From NCBI GenBank assembly GCA_033782935.1, contig JAWQEG010000490.1, positions 1,270,001-1,334,000 on the forward strand: 64,000 nt of DNA, in the 5' to 3' direction. Of this stretch, positions 62,589 to 64,000 are shown in pieces. The first letter of the stretch is position 1. Each line of letters begins with the position of its first letter. This stretch comes from Petrolisthes cinctipes (lineage: Eukaryota; Arthropoda; Malacostraca; Decapoda; Porcellanidae). A model generated the notes under the pieces. It saw only the letters and a list, made by a program, of their open reading frames with translations, was not told the DNA's origin and made no database searches. A program made the position numbers and the translations under genes.

Positions 62589-63990
62589 GTTTTGAGCCTG
62601 AATTTGAGATATAAACGGGTACAGAAGATACATGCACATATTGACTTTGGGCACCAAAAATATCGATTTTCAGCATGTTTTGGGCCTGTATTTTGAAAAT
62701 ACTCTAACACGGAGTAGGCATGTACAGATCGCTTCTGGGACCCCAAAATATCGAATTTTCGGGTGTTTAGGGCCAGAATTTGAGATATAAACGGGTACAG
62801 AAGATGCATGCACATATCGACTTTTGGGCACCTAAAAGATCGATTTTCAGTATGTTTTTGGCCTGTATTTTGAAAATACTCTATCACGGAGTAGGCATGT
62901 ACAGATACCTTCTGGGACCTCTAAATATCGAATTTTCGGGTGTTTTGGGACTGAATTTGAGATATCGATTTTTTGGCACCTAAAATGTCGAGTTTTAGCA
63001 TGTTTTTAGCCTATATTTTGAAAATATTATAGCACTGTGTAGGCATGTACAGATTGCTTCTGGGACCCCAAAATATTGAATTTTCGGGTGTTTTGAGCCT
63101 GAATTTGAGATATAAACGGGTACAGAAGATACATGCACATATTGACTTTGGGCATCAAAAATATCGATTTTCAGCATGTTTTGGGCCTGTATTTTGAAAA
63201 TACTCTAACACTGAGTAGGCATGTACAGATTGCTTCTGGGACCCCAAAATATTGAATTTTCGGGTGTTTTGAGCCTGAATTTGAGATATAAACGGGTACT
63301 GAAGATGCATACACATATCGACTTTTGTGCACCTAAAAGATCGATTTTCAGTATGTTTTGAGCATGTATTTTGAAAATACTCTAACACGGAGTAGGCATG
63401 TACAGATCGCTTCTGGGACCCCTAAATATCGAATTTTTGGGTGTTTTGGGACTGAATTTGAGATATCGACTTTTTGGCACCTAAAAAATCGATTTTTAGC
63501 ATGTTTTTAGCCTATATTTTGAAAATATTCTAGCACTGAGTAGGCATGTACAGATTGCTTCTGGGGCCCCAAAATATTGAATTTTCGGGTGTTTTGAGCC
63601 TGAATTTGAGATATAAACGGGTACAGAAGATACATGCACATATTGACTTTGGGCACCAAAAATATCGATTTTCAGCATGTTTTGGGCCTGAATTTTGAAA
63701 ATACTCTAACACGGAGTAGGCATGTACAGATCGCTTCTGGGACCCCAAAATATCGAATTTTCGGGTGTTTAGGGCCAGAATTTGAGATATAAACGGGTAC
63801 AGAAGATGCATGCACATATCGACTTTTGGGCACCTAAAAGATCGATTTTCAGTATGTTTTTGGCCTGTATTTTGAAAATACTCTAACACGGAGTAGGCAT
63901 GTACAGATACCTTCTGGGACCTCTAAATATCGAATTTTCGGGTGTTTTGGGACTGAATTTGAGATATCGATTTTTTGACACCTAAAATGT
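61987..63990 (+). repeat. Four regular trimers at the right side of the window
   Basis: B anchors are 61987, 62488, 62989 and 63490, spaced 501 bp. Private changes include GGGCATCAAAAATA near 63154 and CTGGGGCCCC near 63561. Confidence 0.92.
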
Positions 63991-64000
63991 CGATTTTTAG
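63991..64000 (+). repeat. Partial B monomer at the window edge
   Basis: Only CGATTTTTAG is present. The array continues beyond the window. Confidence 0.85.

Larger units (their letters stand above)
1..64000. repeat. Head-to-tail satellite DNA array filling the window
   Basis: Every monomer begins with a CGATTTT anchor (rarely CGAGTTT or CCATTTT) followed by (C/T)AG(C/T)ATG. The anchors recur every 148, 176 or 177 bp from position 29 to 63991 without a break. Shared landmarks in each monomer are TATTTTGAAAATA or a close variant, GTACAGAT, GGGACC, ATTTTCGGGTGTTT and GAATTTGAGATAT. All monomers have the same orientation and I saw no inversion. No unrelated insertion longer than 3 bp was seen. 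Such organisation is known for eukaryotic centromeric and heterochromatic satellites; the centromere assignment here is inference. I do not recognise the repeat family. Confidence 0.98.

Noticed and set aside
1..64000. CRISPR array, because of regular direct repeats
   Set aside because: The whole period is repeated with no unique spacers, and the period (148-177 bp) is far too long. There is no cas gene.
1..64000. Telomeric or microsatellite repeats, tRNA, 5S or other RNA genes
   Set aside because: No short telomere-like unit, no A/B boxes and no rRNA-like sequence were seen. The period is close to some 5S spacer arrays, but nothing resembles a 5S gene.
1..64000. Transposon or LTR origin of the repeat or insertion within it
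   Set aside because: No terminal inverted repeats, target-site duplications, polypurine tract or protein-coding remnants were seen, and the largest foreign insertion noticed is 3 bp (near 24023).

Overview
The whole 64-kb window is one uninterrupted block of tandem satellite DNA. I found no credible gene, RNA gene, transposon or non-satellite spacer. The sequence is A+T-rich (about 36% G+C in one hand-counted monomer). All monomers lie head-to-tail in one orientation. This looks like centromeric, pericentromeric or other heterochromatic satellite DNA of a eukaryote. Monomer size (148-177 bp) fits the general size class of centromeric satellites in plants and animals, but I do not recognise the family or the species. 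A CpG-to-TpG signature between monomer types suggests a genome with cytosine methylation. Short reading frames occur throughout, mostly on the minus strand, but they are periodic by-products of the repeat.

I parsed the window by the recurring CGATTTT anchor that starts each monomer. There are three monomer classes: A (148 bp), B (176 bp) and C (177 bp). They are ordered A-B-C, giving a 501-bp trimer (3 x 167). Each class has two subtypes that usually alternate, so the full higher-order repeat (HOR) is a hexamer of 1002 bp: B1-C2-A2-B2-C1-A1. Class A equals a long monomer that lost 29 bp between ATAT direct repeats. The window holds about 384 complete monomers plus one partial at each end. Counting from B to B there are 132 units: 98 trimers, 25 dimers, 6 tetramers and 3 pentamers. 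The irregular units contain chimeric monomers or an omitted class, as expected from unequal exchange.

Layout: 0-20 kb is the most irregular part (16 non-trimer units) and contains a 3476-bp near-perfect tandem duplication (about 9.5-16.4 kb) and an 854-bp one (16.5-18.2 kb). 20.1-23.6 kb is a clean run. 25.4-30.6 kb is a 2644-bp tandem duplication. 29.0-42.2 kb is a 5322-bp duplication whose second copy has itself grown by 1502-bp and 1002-bp duplications. 37.4-46.4 kb is the longest regular run (18 trimers). 46.4-55.8 kb is mixed, with a 0.98-kb segment copied 4712 bp away. 55.8-64 kb is mostly regular and carries a 2328-bp tandem duplication. Several duplication boundaries fall inside chimeric monomers, so the order of some events can be read directly.

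The most interesting signals are the layered, datable duplications; a 15-bp dyad in monomers whose outer base pair covaries (A:T in B, G:C in A and C1); the CpG/TpG code that separates subtypes; and the alternation of a nucleosome-core-sized 148-bp monomer with longer ones. All coordinates were read by eye from the sequence; identities between copies are from inspection, not from a computed alignment.
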